A DNA stretch of 64,000 nucleotides from Thiogranum longum (GCF_004339085.1 NZ_SMFX01000001.1:1930242-1994241), one strand, 5' to 3'. Positions 1 through 9,929 are shown, counted from the stretch's first letter. Notes: generated from the letters alone by a model not told the origin. Program-made: numbers and translations.

Positions 1-33
1 GCTACGCGGCATGTGTAAATTAATGCCTAGGCT

Positions 34-70
34 GGATATTCATCGAATACCGGGTTTATACTTCCTATAC
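34..70 (+). repeat. 37-bp repeat, copy 1
   Basis: This 37-base segment aligns without gaps to positions 55446-55482, with 31 of 37 bases identical. In one plus-strand frame three of the six differences are synonymous third-position changes, and both copies read a short peptide of the form IHRI-x-GL-x-FLY. That hints at a remnant of the same coding sequence. The second copy lies just after an IS91-type transposase fragment. No intact gene is visible in positions 1-117. Confidence 0.5.
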
Positions 71-117
71 ACTCTTCTTGTTGCATGATCTTTCTCCTGT
101 CGTTATTTTAATGACGG

Positions 118-966
118 CTAGCGGTCGATCACAATTTCCAGGTATTCCGATGGTACGACCATCGTCCCGTCGGTGGCTTGGTTGAGGTTACCGATGAGGC
201 GCAGGATATCTTGCCCCAGGGATTCACCGCTGGCCTCATCGAGGAACTCAAAGGCCTTGACCAGCGGCCCGTAGTAGGACCTGAACAGGTCGAGCCAGTG
301 CGCCGGTGAGTGATAGCGAAATATGTACTGGCGTGGCGTGGCCCTGATGTTCTCGACCTGTGTCCCGAAATGTTCTTGTAAAAACGGCTCTGTCCCCCAG
401 GCAGCCGGGGAATTCAGGCCCGGTGGTGGCGGAACATACCCACCGACAGTCTTGAAAATCTGGCCGATAAAACCCGTCGGCGTCCAGTTGGCCAGTCCGA
501 TCTTGCCGCCGGGTTTGCATACCCGGAGCAGTTCTGCAGCCGCCTGCGCCTGATCCGGTGCAAACATGACGCCGAACGTGGAAACAACGTTGTCAAAGAC
601 GGCATTGGAAAACGGCAGGTCTTCCGCATCCGCCTCCTGATAGTCAATGGCCAGGCCATCGGCATCGGCGCGGGTGCGCGATTGGGCGAGCAGCGAAGGC
701 ACGTAGTCTGTCGACACGACCCGGCAGAAACGCCGGGCTGCTGCCAGTGACACATTACCATTGCCGCCGGCAACGTCGAGAACGGACTGGCCGGAACGCA
801 TGTCCATGGATTCGCAGAGCTGTTCGCCGGTAATCTGAAGCGTCACGCCCACGCGACCATAATCACCCGTATTCCAGGTGGCTTGCTGTTTGGTTTTGAT
901 GGCCGTGTAGTCCGGTCTGACTGTATCGGTAATGGTTGTCTTGCTGGTCGAGCTTGCAGTGGTCAT
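118..966 (-). CDS. class I SAM-dependent methyltransferase
   Basis: The 282-residue protein carries the class I methyltransferase signature. Motif I is VLDVAGGNG near residue 64, followed by an acidic strand end (STDYVPS), a DAEDLPF motif II and a post-II region LLRVCKPGGKIGL. This matches the Methyltransf_11/25 type found in UbiE-like and small-molecule methyltransferases. The substrate cannot be read from the sequence. There is no signal peptide or membrane segment, so it should be cytoplasmic. The ATG is preceded by AGGAGAG at good spacing, which supports this start. The next gene upstream on the same strand is a winged-helix/TPR regulator about 100 bases away, so the pair may be co-transcribed. 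Confidence 0.85.
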   Translation of the reverse strand: MTTASSTSKTTITDTVRPDYTAIKTKQQATWNTGDYGRVGVTLQITGEQLCESMDMRSGQSVLDVAGGNGNVSLAAARRFCRVVSTDYVPSLLAQSRTRADADGLAIDYQEADAEDLPFSNAVFDNVVSTFGVMFAPDQAQAAAELLRVCKPGGKIGLANWTPTGFIGQIFKTVGGYVPPPPGLNSPAAWGTEPFLQEHFGTQVENIRATPRQYIFRYHSPAHWLDLFRSYYGPLVKAFEFLDEASGESLGQDILRLIGNLNQATDGTMVVPSEYLEIVIDR

Positions 967-1065
967 GGCTCTCTCCTGTCAGTGTGATTACAGGAAAAAG
1001 TCTATGCTTGATCTGCGCCGGTAACTTGAAGAATGCGTGTGGTTTCGGTGGGGACTGAGGGTAAG

Positions 1066-2616
1066 TCAGCTCGCCCCGCTGCCAGACGGCCCAAACTGCG
1101 CCAACGCACCACCGAGTTCATTACCCAGCAAGGTTGTTATCTGGAGCGCCGACAAGTCCGGTTTGATACGGTAGGCATCGTCAAGTGTCTGACGCGCGCG
1201 TTCGTGTTCCTCACGCACCAGATGCACCCCGGCAAGAATGACCCGCGGCATATAGCTGTGGTCGTCGCGTTGACAGGCCAGCTGCCCCTGCTGCAAGGCT
1301 GCTTCGACGTCGTCGGACAATAGCAGGGCGAGCGTCAGGAATGCCCCCCAGATTGACAGGCGACTGTCGAGGGGGCTGATACTCATACCATGATCCAGAT
1401 GCGTGACTGCCTCATCGAGTCGCCCCTGTAGCATGCACACGGATCCGAGTGCAGCCCAGGCCTGGGCATTGGCGGGATTGATCTCAACCGCGTTGGTGAG
1501 TATCCGTATCGCCCTGTCCGGGTAGCCGATGTCTGCCAGGGCGCAGCCCGAAAAACCAAGCACGGTCGAGTCCATGCTGTCGAGGTGTAACGACCGTTCG
1601 GCTGCATCGAGGGCCTCGGCCCTGGCGCTGTCGCGGTCGCCGATCAATCCAACCCGCTCACCAAATCCCATGACCAACGACAGGCAGGAAGGCGCCAGGG
1701 CAAAGTCCGGTTCAAGTGTCCAGCTTCGGCGCAACAGCTCTGCGGCTACCGAAAAGGAATCGTGATGCCATCCCCTTAGCGCAAGCATGCTGTATGCCTC
1801 GAGAAACAGTTGCCGCGCGTTGGGTTCGCCGTCATTGGAACGCAGGGTATTGTAAATCGCGCGAAGCAGCTGCGGTTCGAGTTTGGCAATGATGGCCACT
1901 ACGCCTTTATCAATCGCGCTGTCAGCATTCGCCGGAATCGAAAACTGCTCAGCCCACAGGCGCAGGTCAGATCGTGCATCGGTCAGTTGCACGGTAATGC
2001 GAACCCGGTCTTCGATCTCCTGCAGATTGGCATCGATAACAAAATCGACACCGAGTTCATCATGCAAGTCCCTTGCGCCCGGCGCCACAGCGGTGTTGTT
2101 GTAGCGGGTGGTCCGGGCACTCAGGCGCAATAGCGGAATACGGGTCAGAATGGTGCTGAGGGCACTGGTCAAGCCATCCGCAAGCCGAATGATCTCCGGG
2201 TTGCCTGACAAGGTCCGAAACGGCAATATAAGCAAACAGGGCCCGGTGTTGCCGGGGCGGATCGGCCGTGCCCCCGACAGCGCAGGAGTCCGGCCTGTTT
2301 GTGTCCGACGCTCTGATACGTTTTTCGTAAAATGAAACCCGCGGCCGCGTATTGTCCTGATATAGTTTTGTGTAACACCATTGTCACCGAGTGCCTTGCG
2401 CGCGTTCTTGATACAAGTCGAGATAGTGGTATCCGATACCAAACGGCCATTCCATACTTCATCGATTAGCTCGTCGCGGGTAAACAGCTGGGCCGGGTGA
2501 CTGGCGAAATGCGCAATCAGATCGAACACCCGTGGTTCGAGCTGGCGACATTCACCATGCTGACGTAGCTCATAGCGGTCAGTATCGAGTTCGAAATCGC
2601 CAAAACACAGAATCAT
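1066..2616 (-). CDS. winged-helix (OmpR/CadC-type) transcriptional regulator with TPR domain
   Basis: The 516-residue protein begins with an OmpR/PhoB-type winged-helix DNA-binding domain (about residues 1-100: FGDFELD, then RVFDLIAHFASHP, LIDEVWNGR and GRGFHF). A region like the TolB/FlgO-type domain follows (LPFRTLSGNPE, then a block with WAEQF), and then several TPR-like helical repeats to the C-terminus (NPANAQAWAALGSV, GRLDEAVTHLDHG). CadC itself has a transmembrane helix after the DNA-binding domain; I see none here, so this is probably a soluble regulator. I chose the ATG at 2616 because AGGAG lies seven bases upstream; an in-frame extension to 2751 has no such site. Its likely local target is the methyltransferase gene downstream. 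Confidence 0.8.
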   Translation of the reverse strand: MILCFGDFELDTDRYELRQHGECRQLEPRVFDLIAHFASHPAQLFTRDELIDEVWNGRLVSDTTISTCIKNARKALGDNGVTQNYIRTIRGRGFHFTKNVSERRTQTGRTPALSGARPIRPGNTGPCLLILPFRTLSGNPEIIRLADGLTSALSTILTRIPLLRLSARTTRYNNTAVAPGARDLHDELGVDFVIDANLQEIEDRVRITVQLTDARSDLRLWAEQFSIPANADSAIDKGVVAIIAKLEPQLLRAIYNTLRSNDGEPNARQLFLEAYSMLALRGWHHDSFSVAAELLRRSWTLEPDFALAPSCLSLVMGFGERVGLIGDRDSARAEALDAAERSLHLDSMDSTVLGFSGCALADIGYPDRAIRILTNAVEINPANAQAWAALGSVCMLQGRLDEAVTHLDHGMSISPLDSRLSIWGAFLTLALLLSDDVEAALQQGQLACQRDDHSYMPRVILAGVHLVREEHERARQTLDDAYRIKPDLSALQITTLLGNELGGALAQFGPSGSGAS

Positions 2617-2777
2617 GCCACTTCTCCTGAACTTGCCGTAACAGACAGACCCGGATGGCAAATCCTGTCCAGGCAGATAACCGGGTTGAACAGGACATTT
2701 ACAGGATAGCAGCAGCTCTGACCGCGAATGACTCGCCCGGCAGCCCGTCAACCGTTCGATAGCCCCGACTGACTGAT

Positions 2778-3044
2778 TTACGCCACATCCCGACGTTTCA
2801 TCGCCTGCGCAATATCATAGGTTCCTTGCAGATTCAGCCAGAGCTTTGGTGAAGTTCCCAACACCTCGGCCAGATCCAGTGCGGCATCGGCAGTTATCCC
2901 CCGCTTGCCACGGATAAGTTCATTCAAACGTGCACGGGTCCACCCCAGCTTTTCAGCAAATGCAGCCTGCGTCATTCCCGCAGGCTGAAGAAATTCCTCT
3001 AACAGGATTTCTCCCGGATGGAACGGATTAACTGGCTGTTTCAT
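2778..3044 (-). CDS. higA: HigA-type antitoxin
   Basis: This is an 88-residue helix-turn-helix protein of the HigA/VapI family. It has the family opening PFHPGEILLEEFL, a GMTQAAFAEKLG helix pair, recognition-helix residues TRARLNELI, and the C-terminal LGTSPKLWLNLQ block. It should neutralise HigB and repress the operon. An upstream in-frame TTG at 3065 exists, but the ATG at 3044 has GAGG eight bases ahead and fits the family's usual N-terminus. It directly follows the toxin gene, the order typical of higBA. Confidence 0.88.
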   Translation of the reverse strand: MKQPVNPFHPGEILLEEFLQPAGMTQAAFAEKLGWTRARLNELIRGKRGITADAALDLAEVLGTSPKLWLNLQGTYDIAQAMKRRDVA

Positions 3045-3061
3045 TGTTAAAACCTCTACTC

Positions 3062-3352
3062 TCAATGATAATCAACGACCTCAACCTCGAAGGCGTTACC
3101 ACCCTGCCACCGAAATACAACCCGCCATTGATCATTGATACGGATTGAGTGGTAACCCTTCCGATTACCTCGCAGTGCTTCAAGCCGGTTCCCTGGCGGC
3201 ACACGCAGGTCTTTCAGTTCAGATGCATCGTGTATATATAACAGCTTCCGTCTCGCCGCCCTCCTTAACTCTGGAGAAAACGAGCGGGTTGCACGGGAAC
3301 GCCGGTCGTAGAAAAGATCCTCCGCCAGGCGATTCCCGAATGATTCAATCAT
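3062..3352 (-). CDS. higB: HigB-type mRNA interferase toxin
   Basis: The 96-residue protein is a RelE-superfamily HigB toxin. The conserved blocks are MIESFGNRLAEDLF at the start, the central LRVPPGNRLEALRGNRKGYHSIRI, and the C-terminal QWRVVFRW followed by VEVVDYH. HigB cleaves mRNA on the ribosome. The gene sits immediately upstream of higA on the same strand, giving the toxin-first order characteristic of this family. Both genes look intact. The pair lies between an accessory regulator and the terminator of the tRNA-fMet transcript. Confidence 0.88.
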   Translation of the reverse strand: MIESFGNRLAEDLFYDRRSRATRSFSPELRRAARRKLLYIHDASELKDLRVPPGNRLEALRGNRKGYHSIRINDQWRVVFRWQGGNAFEVEVVDYH

Positions 3353-3448
3353 GGAATATCATGTTATCGAAACCCGATAATATGATCAAGAGGCAGATCA
3401 ACTACCAAAGGATACCGGGGTTACCACTTAATCGCAGATACTGAGACG

Positions 3449-3480
3449 AAAAAAGCCCAAGTGATTGACTCACTTGAGCT
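3449..3480 (-). terminator. intrinsic terminator after tRNA-fMet
   Basis: On the minus strand an 11-bp stem (one G-U pair) formed by 3470-3480 and 3454-3464, with a 5-base loop, is followed by six T residues. It lies nine bases past the CCA end of tRNA-fMet. It may end the long nuo/DUF2818/tRNA transcript. Confidence 0.85.
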
Positions 3481-3488
3481 TTTAAAAT

Positions 3489-3565
<77 letters not shown>

Positions 3566-3589
3566 TCAGGAAGCGCGCATTCTAATGGC

Positions 3590-3949
3590 TTACTGGCCGT
3601 CCTGCAAGGACTTACGCGGGTTAGCGGCGCGTTTTTTCTCGCGATCGATGAGATGTCGCAGTTCGTGGCGATAAATGAAGCCCGGCAGGGCAAAAACCAG
3701 GAACAGGCAGAAGGTTATTGCATAGAATTCCCAGTCCTGAGCGTGGATTTCGCCCATACTCTTCTGCTCCAGCCCCATACCCAGTCCACCGACCACAAAG
3801 TACAGCAACAGCCACTCGGCGAGGCGTGCCCAGGGGGATTTCCCACCGCTCGGCGTATAGATAAACAGGATGCGATTACTGATCCACGGCAGGTTTGCCG
3901 CGATCACGGCAAGTACCAGCAACAGGATAATGGCAGTCTGGCTGGTCAT
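3590..3949 (-). CDS. DUF2818 family membrane protein
   Basis: The 119-residue protein has an N-terminal hydrophobic segment (IILLLVLAVIAANLPW), a middle segment (WLLLYFVVGGLGMGL) and a third (FYAITFCLFLVFALPGFIY), ending in a basic tail. That suggests three transmembrane helices in the inner membrane. The pattern, including the NLPW motif, matches the DUF2818 family, often found directly after nuoN in beta- and some gammaproteobacteria. Position at the end of the nuo operon, about 15 bases after nuoN, implies co-transcription and perhaps a role linked to complex I assembly or stability. That role is inference; the function is not established. Confidence 0.8.
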   Translation of the reverse strand: MTSQTAIILLLVLAVIAANLPWISNRILFIYTPSGGKSPWARLAEWLLLYFVVGGLGMGLEQKSMGEIHAQDWEFYAITFCLFLVFALPGFIYRHELRHLIDREKKRAANPRKSLQDGQ

Positions 3950-3964
3950 GGGTTCAGGCGGGTA

Positions 3965-5401
3965 TCAGGGGATGACCTGGCTGCACAGGGCCATCAGGCT
4001 ACCCGGGAACAGACCAAGGAGCAGGATGACCAGCCCGTTCGCACTCAGCGCGAAGCGCAGGTCGAAATCTGTGGCCAGTGGCTGATCGTCAGTCGGGTCA
4101 TCGAAGTACATCACCTTGATGAGGCGAATATAGTAATACGCACCGATCACCGAGAAGAATACCGCCACGCCGGCCAGCCAGATCATGTCCAGGTCCACGA
4201 TAGCCTGTAGCACGGACAGCTTGGCATAGAAACCGACCGTCGGTGGTACACCCGCCATGGAGAACATCAGGATCAACATCACCAGTGCAAACCAGGGATT
4301 CCGCTGGTTCAGTCCCCTGAAATCTTCGATCTCGTCAGCTTCGAAACCGGACCGGCTGAGCAGGATGATCATGCCGAAAGCGCCGGCCGCCATCAGTGCA
4401 TAGGTGATGATGTAGAACATGGCTGCCGAGTACCCGGCCTGTGTACCGGCCAGGATACCCAGCAGCAGGAAGCCCACGTGGGAAATGGTCGAGTAGGCCA
4501 GCATACGCTTGAGGTTGGTCTGTGCAATGGCGACCACATTACCGATAGCCAGTGACAACACGGCAAGGATCACCAGCATGCCCTGCCATTCTGCATGCAG
4601 GGAGCCAACCGACTCGGCCAGCAATCGCATGACCATGGCAAAGGCCGCAATCTTGGGTGCACTGCCGATATACAGCGTTACCGGTGTCGGTGCACCCTGG
4701 TAGACATCCGGCACCCACATGTGGAACGGTACGGCGCCCAGTTTGAATGCAATGCCTACTACGATAAACACTGTGCCAAACACCAGCGGGACGGTGCTTT
4801 CCTGCCGGCTCAGCGTATCGGCAATCAGGCCGATGTCGAGGGTGCCGGTCAAGCCATACAGGATGGACATACCGTACAGCAACATGCCGGACGCCAGTGC
4901 ACCCAGAACAAAATACTTCATCGCCGCTTCGGAACAGGGATAGGAGTCGCGGTTAAACGCCACCATCGCGTACAGGGACAGAGACAAAAGCTCCAGTCCC
5001 AGGTAGACCGTCAGCAGGCTGTGTGCTGATACCATGACCATCATACCGAGCATGCCGAACAGGCCAAGCACGTAGTACTCACCCTTGAACAACCCGCGCG
5101 CTGTCAGGTAGTAACGCGAATACAGGAACGCCAGACCGGTCACCAGGTAGATGAACACCTTGAGCACGGCGCCCATCGGGTCGGATATAAAGGTGCCGAA
5201 GAACAGCAACTGTGTCTCGCCCTTGTCGATAGACAGGGTAATTACGGCCGCGATCACCAGTGTCAGCTGGGTCAGCCAGTAACTGATTTTGCGTTCATCA
5301 TCACTCAGGAACAGGTCCAGTACCAGGATGAGGCAGGTCATCGAGAGCACGAAGATCTCGGGCAGTATCATGACAAATTCACTGGCGGGTACGATGATCA
5401 T
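3965..5401 (-). CDS. nuoN: NADH-quinone oxidoreductase subunit N
   Basis: The 478-residue polytopic inner-membrane protein is one of three antiporter-like proton-pumping subunits of complex I, with about 14 transmembrane helices. The Mrp-antiporter core is clear: a helix containing [11 protein letters not shown] supplies the conserved Glu, [25 protein letters not shown] holds the broken-helix region with its key Lys, and [15 protein letters not shown] supplies the second conserved Lys region. Length is normal for the family. It is the last nuo subunit gene, eight bases after nuoM. Confidence 0.97.
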   Translation of the reverse strand: MIIVPASEFVMILPEIFVLSMTCLILVLDLFLSDDERKISYWLTQLTLVIAAVITLSIDKGETQLLFFGTFISDPMGAVLKVFIYLVTGLAFLYSRYYLTARGLFKGEYYVLGLFGMLGMMVMVSAHSLLTVYLGLELLSLSLYAMVAFNRDSYPCSEAAMKYFVLGALASGMLLYGMSILYGLTGTLDIGLIADTLSRQESTVPLVFGTVFIVVGIAFKLGAVPFHMWVPDVYQGAPTPVTLYIGSAPKIAAFAMVMRLLAESVGSLHAEWQGMLVILAVLSLAIGNVVAIAQTNLKRMLAYSTISHVGFLLLGILAGTQAGYSAAMFYIITYALMAAGAFGMIILLSRSGFEADEIEDFRGLNQRNPWFALVMLILMFSMAGVPPTVGFYAKLSVLQAIVDLDMIWLAGVAVFFSVIGAYYYIRLIKVMYFDDPTDDQPLATDFDLRFALSANGLVILLLGLFPGSLMALCSQVIP

Positions 5402-5409
5402 GCCGATTC

Positions 5410-6924
5410 CTATAGCTTCGATATCGCGATATGTGCGACAAGATTCTGAATACTGGTTTCCATCACTTCAACCAGCGGACCGGGCCACAAACCGAAGAAC
5501 AACACCATAACCGCCAGGCTGCCGAGGATTACGGCTTCGCGGCCATTGATGTCGGTCAATGCCGCGACATTATCGTTACCCACTTCGCCGAACATCACCC
5601 GCTTCACCATCCACAAGGTGTAGGAGGCGCCAAGAATCAAAGTGGTCGCCGCCAGGAATGCAATCCAGAAATTTGCCTTGAAGCTGGACAGGATCACCAT
5701 GAACTCGCCGACAAACCCGGACGTCCCCGGCAGGCCGGCGTTAGCCATGGCAAACAGCATCATGAAGGCCGCGAAGACCGGCATGGTATTCGCCACACCG
5801 CCGTAATCAGCGATCTCGCGGCTGTGCATGCGGTCATACAGGACGCCGACACACAGGAACATGGCCGCTGAAATAAAGCCGTGTGACACCATCTGCACCA
5901 TGCCACCTTCCAGGGCCATTACCGACCCATGGCTGCTGCCGGCGTTGTTGTCCATGATGGTAAATATCAGGAAGAAGCCCAGTGTGACAAAACCCATGTG
6001 CGCAATCGACGAATAGGCAATCAGCTTTTTCATGTCCTGCTGTACCAGTGCCACGAAGCCGATGTAGACCACTGCCACCAGTGACATGAGGATGATCAGC
6101 CAGTCGAGCTGGTTACTCGCATCGGGTGTAATCGGCAGGCTGAAACGCAGGAAGCCGTAGCCGCCGATCTTCAGCATGATGGCCGCCAGGATCACCGAAC
6201 CACCGGTGGGCGCTTCAACGTGCGCATCCGGCAACCAGGTATGCACCGGCCACATCGGCACCTTGACGGCAAACGCCAGCAGGAAGGCGATAAAGATCAG
6301 GATCTGTTCGGTTAGCCCCAGTTTCAGGGTATGGAAATCCAGGATGGCGAAACTGCCGGACTGCGTGTGCATGTAGATCAGCGCCACCAGCATGAACACC
6401 GACCCAAGGAAGGTGTACAGGAAGAATTTGATGGTCGCGTACACACGACGCGGCCCGCCCCACACGCCGATGATCAGGAACATCGGGATCAGCATGCCTT
6501 CCCAGAACACGTAGAACAGCATCGCATCCAGTGCCGCGAACACACCGTTCATCAACCCTTCCATGATCAGGAAAGCGGCCAGGTACTGGGCCGGTTTTTT
6601 CTTGATCACTTCCCAGCCCGCCAGTATCACCAGCACGGTGGTAAAGGCCGTCAGGATAATCAGCGGCATGGAGATACCGTCCACGCCAAGGTGGTACCAG
6701 ATATTAAACGTCTCGACCCAGGAGGCGCGTTCCTGGAACTGCATGTCTGCCGTGCTCACGTCGAAGCCGGTATACAGCATCAGGCTCATCAGGAAAGTCA
6801 CGACCGCAAAGCCGAGTGCAATCGGGCGCGGGTTGATGGTTTCCCATTCACTGGCAGCAAGCACCACCAGGCCACCGATAATCGGCAGCCAGATCACAAT
6901 ACTGAGCAGGGGTAACTCACTCAT
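5410..6924 (-). CDS. nuoM: NADH-quinone oxidoreductase subunit M
   Basis: The 504-residue protein is the second antiporter-like membrane subunit of complex I. Conserved blocks include [29 protein letters not shown] with the essential Glu, [19 protein letters not shown] with the broken-helix Lys/His region, and [16 protein letters not shown]. The length is typical. It is separated from nuoL by about 100 bases that contain a palindromic repeat, unusual within an otherwise tightly packed operon. Confidence 0.97.
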   Translation of the reverse strand: MSELPLLSIVIWLPIIGGLVVLAASEWETINPRPIALGFAVVTFLMSLMLYTGFDVSTADMQFQERASWVETFNIWYHLGVDGISMPLIILTAFTTVLVILAGWEVIKKKPAQYLAAFLIMEGLMNGVFAALDAMLFYVFWEGMLIPMFLIIGVWGGPRRVYATIKFFLYTFLGSVFMLVALIYMHTQSGSFAILDFHTLKLGLTEQILIFIAFLLAFAVKVPMWPVHTWLPDAHVEAPTGGSVILAAIMLKIGGYGFLRFSLPITPDASNQLDWLIILMSLVAVVYIGFVALVQQDMKKLIAYSSIAHMGFVTLGFFLIFTIMDNNAGSSHGSVMALEGGMVQMVSHGFISAAMFLCVGVLYDRMHSREIADYGGVANTMPVFAAFMMLFAMANAGLPGTSGFVGEFMVILSSFKANFWIAFLAATTLILGASYTLWMVKRVMFGEVGNDNVAALTDINGREAVILGSLAVMVLFFGLWPGPLVEVMETSIQNLVAHIAISKL

Positions 6925-6942
6925 CCCTTATTCCTTTCGCCC

Positions 6943-7009
6943 GTCATCCCGGCGCATGCCGGGATCCAGGGGTTTCAGCACGTTGGATCCCGGCAGGTGC
7001 CGGGATGAC
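6943..7009. repeat. REP-like inverted repeat between nuoM and nuoL
   Basis: Two 26-base arms with only three mismatches face each other, and each arm is itself a small palindrome built on GTCATCCCGGC and its complement. In the transcript this would fold into a long hairpin. A related half-size palindrome is at 19535-19562. Such elements are often REP-like sequences. In this place the hairpin could affect the relative stability of the nuoL and nuoM parts of the message. Confidence 0.8.
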
Positions 7010-7027
7010 AAATTATTCACAGGTTTC

Positions 7028-8989
7028 CTAACCATTGGGCACAAACCCGACCGTCCACCACAACAGCAGCAGCAGGCCGATAATCATGCTGAAGGCATAG
7101 TGGTACAGGTAACCGGACTGGACATGACGCACGATGCCGGCAAACCAGCCCACCACTTTTGCACTGCCGTTGACCAGCAGGCCATCGATTATCAGCACAT
7201 CACCCAGTTTCCACAGGGTCCAGCCGGTACCGCGTGCGCCACCGGCGAATACAATTTCATTGAATCGGTCGAAGCCGTACTTGTTTTCCAGTACACGGTA
7301 AACAGGAAGCAGCGCGTTTTTCGCCTTGTCAGCAAGACCCGGATTTTTGATATACACGAACCAGGCGGTAAACAGACCACCCATCGCCAACCAGAATGCC
7401 GGGCCCTGCATGCCATGCAGGATGAAACCGGCGGCGCCATGGAACTCTTCCGACAGATGACCTATGACATCGTGCGCATGGCTCACGAAAATAGCATCAC
7501 CGAAGTAGTCCCCGAACACGACCGGGTCGATCCAGTAACCGGCCACCACAGAGGGGATCGCCAGCATGACCAGCGGCATCGTTATCACGGCCGGCGTTTC
7601 GTGCAGGTGCTGACGCGTGTGGTCGTCAAACCGCTCGTTGGTATGAAACACCAGGAAGAACATGCGGAAGCTGTACAACGCCGTTACAAACACGCCCATC
7701 AGCACAGCGACATAGGCGAATCCGGAGCCGGCAATCTGCGAGGCATGCACCGCCTCGATGATCGTATCCTTGGAGAAGAACCCGGCCAGCCCGGGGAAAC
7801 CGATCAACGCCAGTGAACCAACCAGTGAAGTCCAGTAGGTGATGGGCATGTATTTTTTCAGGCCACCCATCTTGCGGATGTCCTGTTCGTGGTGCATGGC
7901 GATAATCACCGAACCGGCTGCCAGGAACAACAAGGCCTTGAAGAAGGCGTGCGTCATCAGGTGGAAGATACCCGCCGAGTAGGCCGACACACCCAGCGCG
8001 ACCGTCATGTAACCCAGCTGCGAGAGGGTCGAATAGGCAATGACCCGCTTGATATCGTTCTGCACCAGCCCGAGAAAGCCCATGAACAGCGCGGTGATCG
8101 AACCGATCACCAGCACAAAACTCAGTGCCGTCTCGGATAATTCAAACAGCGGTGACATGCGCGCCACCATAAAGATACCGGCCGTAACCATCGTTGCTGC
8201 GTGGATCAGGGCAGAAATCGGTGTCGGGCCTTCCATGGAATCCGGCAACCACACGTGCAACGGAACCTGCGCAGACTTGCCCATCGCACCGATGAATAAC
8301 AGGATGCCGATCACCGTCATGGCCGACCAGGGCACGCCATCGAATATTTCGATCTGCGCATCCGCCATAGACGGTGCCGCGGCAAAGACTTCGGCGTAGT
8401 CCAGTGTATTGAAGTACATGGCGATGGCGGCGATACCGAGCAGGAAACCAAAGTCACCGACACGGTTGACCAGGAATGCCTTGAGGTTGGCATATATCGC
8501 CGAGGGCCGCTTGTACCAGAAGCCGATCAATAAATAGGACACCAGCCCCACGGCTTCCCAACCGAAGAACAGCTGCAGGAAGTTGTTGGACATGACCAGC
8601 ATCAGCATGGAGAAGGTAAATAGTGCGATATAGCTGAAGAAACGCTGATAGCCCGGATCGTCGTGCATGTAACCGACGGTGTAGATGTGCACCATCAGTG
8701 ACACAAACGTCACCACCATCATCATCAGTACGGTCAGCCGGTCGACCAGGAAGCCGACTTCCATGCGCATGCCTTCCGACACCATCCAGGTATAGACGGT
8801 GCCATTGAACGGCTCGCCCCCATTGATGACCATGTATTTGAACACAAACACCGACAGGACAAATGACGTACCCACACCGAGGATGGTGGCCCAATGCGCC
8901 CCGCTACGGCCGATAAACTTGCCGAACAGGCCGGCCAGCAGTGAACCGATCAGCGGCGCAAGAACAATGGCGAGATAAACAGTCTCCAC
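7028..8989 (-). CDS. nuoL: NADH-quinone oxidoreductase subunit L
   Basis: The 653-residue protein is the largest antiporter-like subunit of complex I, lying at the distal end of the membrane arm. Visible landmarks are FFGWEAVGLVSYLLIGFW with the essential Glu, AMGKSAQVPLHVWLPDSMEGPTP in two adjoining blocks with the broken-helix Lys, DIKRVIAYSTLSQLGY, and a C-terminal extension (WTLWKLGDVLIIDG...) that forms the long lateral helix and final membrane segment. Length matches the family. It starts four bases after nuoK. Confidence 0.97.
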   Translation of the reverse strand: METVYLAIVLAPLIGSLLAGLFGKFIGRSGAHWATILGVGTSFVLSVFVFKYMVINGGEPFNGTVYTWMVSEGMRMEVGFLVDRLTVLMMMVVTFVSLMVHIYTVGYMHDDPGYQRFFSYIALFTFSMLMLVMSNNFLQLFFGWEAVGLVSYLLIGFWYKRPSAIYANLKAFLVNRVGDFGFLLGIAAIAMYFNTLDYAEVFAAAPSMADAQIEIFDGVPWSAMTVIGILLFIGAMGKSAQVPLHVWLPDSMEGPTPISALIHAATMVTAGIFMVARMSPLFELSETALSFVLVIGSITALFMGFLGLVQNDIKRVIAYSTLSQLGYMTVALGVSAYSAGIFHLMTHAFFKALLFLAAGSVIIAMHHEQDIRKMGGLKKYMPITYWTSLVGSLALIGFPGLAGFFSKDTIIEAVHASQIAGSGFAYVAVLMGVFVTALYSFRMFFLVFHTNERFDDHTRQHLHETPAVITMPLVMLAIPSVVAGYWIDPVVFGDYFGDAIFVSHAHDVIGHLSEEFHGAAGFILHGMQGPAFWLAMGGLFTAWFVYIKNPGLADKAKNALLPVYRVLENKYGFDRFNEIVFAGGARGTGWTLWKLGDVLIIDGLLVNGSAKVVGWFAGIVRHVQSGYLYHYAFSMIIGLLLLLWWTVGFVPNG

Positions 8990-8993
8990 GGCG

Positions 8994-9296
8994 CTACCCT
9001 TTCAGCCTGTCGAGATCATCGACATTGATGGTATGACGGTTACGGAACAGCACGACCAGAATCGCCAGCCCGATCGCAGCCTCTGCAGCAGCGACGGTCA
9101 GAATAAAGAACACGAAGACCTGCCCGGCCGTGTCGCCGAGGAAATGAGAAAAGGCGATAAAATTGGTATTCACCGCCAGCAGCATCAGCTCGATACACAT
9201 CAGCAGCAGAATGACGTTTTTGCGGTTGATGAAAATGCCGGCCACGCTCAGGCCGAATAACACCGCACCCAGAATAAGAAAGTCGGAAAGCACCAT
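8994..9296 (-). CDS. nuoK: NADH-quinone oxidoreductase subunit K
   Basis: The 100-residue protein has three transmembrane helices and matches Nuo[19 protein letters not shown], then [14 protein letters not shown] with the proton-path Glu, and a third helix [16 protein letters not shown] with the second conserved Glu. It ends in the usual short basic loop ([11 protein letters not shown]). Length is as expected. It sits between nuoJ and nuoL in the standard order. Confidence 0.97.
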   Translation of the reverse strand: MVLSDFLILGAVLFGLSVAGIFINRKNVILLLMCIELMLLAVNTNFIAFSHFLGDTAGQVFVFFILTVAAAEAAIGLAILVVLFRNRHTINVDDLDRLKG

Positions 9297-9323
9297 AATG
9301 TATGTCTATGAACAGAACCTTTT

Positions 9324-9929
9324 TCAGTCCCTGTCCTCTGCCTCCATTTTGATGATACGTACCCGGTCCTGACGGCGTGTCTTCACCTGCTCGGCCGGGT
9401 CCTGGCGTTTCGACGCCTTGCGCTTGCGAAGTGTCAGGGCAATGGCCGCGATAATCGCCACCACCAGGATGACCGAGGCAATCTCGAACGGGTACACATA
9501 GTCGGTGTAGAGGACATTGCCGATTTCGCGGGTATTGCTGTAACCCGCCACGTGCGCAGGCGGCTCCGGCATGTGTACAGCATCAAATGCCTTGTTCTTT
9601 ATCACCAGCCACAGTTCCAGGATCATCAGGCCGGCCACTGTCAGACCCACCGGCAGATTGTGAACAAACCCTTCGCGCATCTCGGCAACATTTATGTCCA
9701 GCATCATTACCACGAACAGGAACAGCACCATGACGGCACCTACATAGACCAGCACCAGGGTGATCGCGAGAAATTCCGCTTCAAGCAGCAGCCACAGTCC
9801 GGCGCAGGTAAAGAATGCCAGCACCAGGTGCAGCGCCGCATGTACCGGGTTGCGCACGGTAATCACGCGCGTGGCGGCAAACACCAGGATGGCGGAAAGC
9901 ACATAGAAAACGATGCGTTCAAAATCCAT
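9324..9929 (-). CDS. nuoJ: NADH-quinone oxidoreductase subunit J
   Basis: The 201-residue protein has five predicted membrane helices and the NuoJ signature in helix 3 (LVYVGAVMVLFLFVVMML), which contains the pi-bulge helix of the proton channel. The C-terminus is a charged tail of about 35 residues after the last helix (RKRKASKRQDPAEQ), which varies in this family. Its start overlaps the nuoI stop by one base (TGATG), which indicates translational coupling. Confidence 0.97.
   Translation of the reverse strand: MDFERIVFYVLSAILVFAATRVITVRNPVHAALHLVLAFFTCAGLWLLLEAEFLAITLVLVYVGAVMVLFLFVVMMLDINVAEMREGFVHNLPVGLTVAGLMILELWLVIKNKAFDAVHMPEPPAHVAGYSNTREIGNVLYTDYVYPFEIASVILVVAIIAAIALTLRKRKASKRQDPAEQVKTRRQDRVRIIKMEAEDRD

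Noticed and set aside
3411-3430. Possible third, degenerate copy of the 37-base repeat before higB
   Set aside because: Only about 15 bases resemble it, and gaps are needed; too weak.
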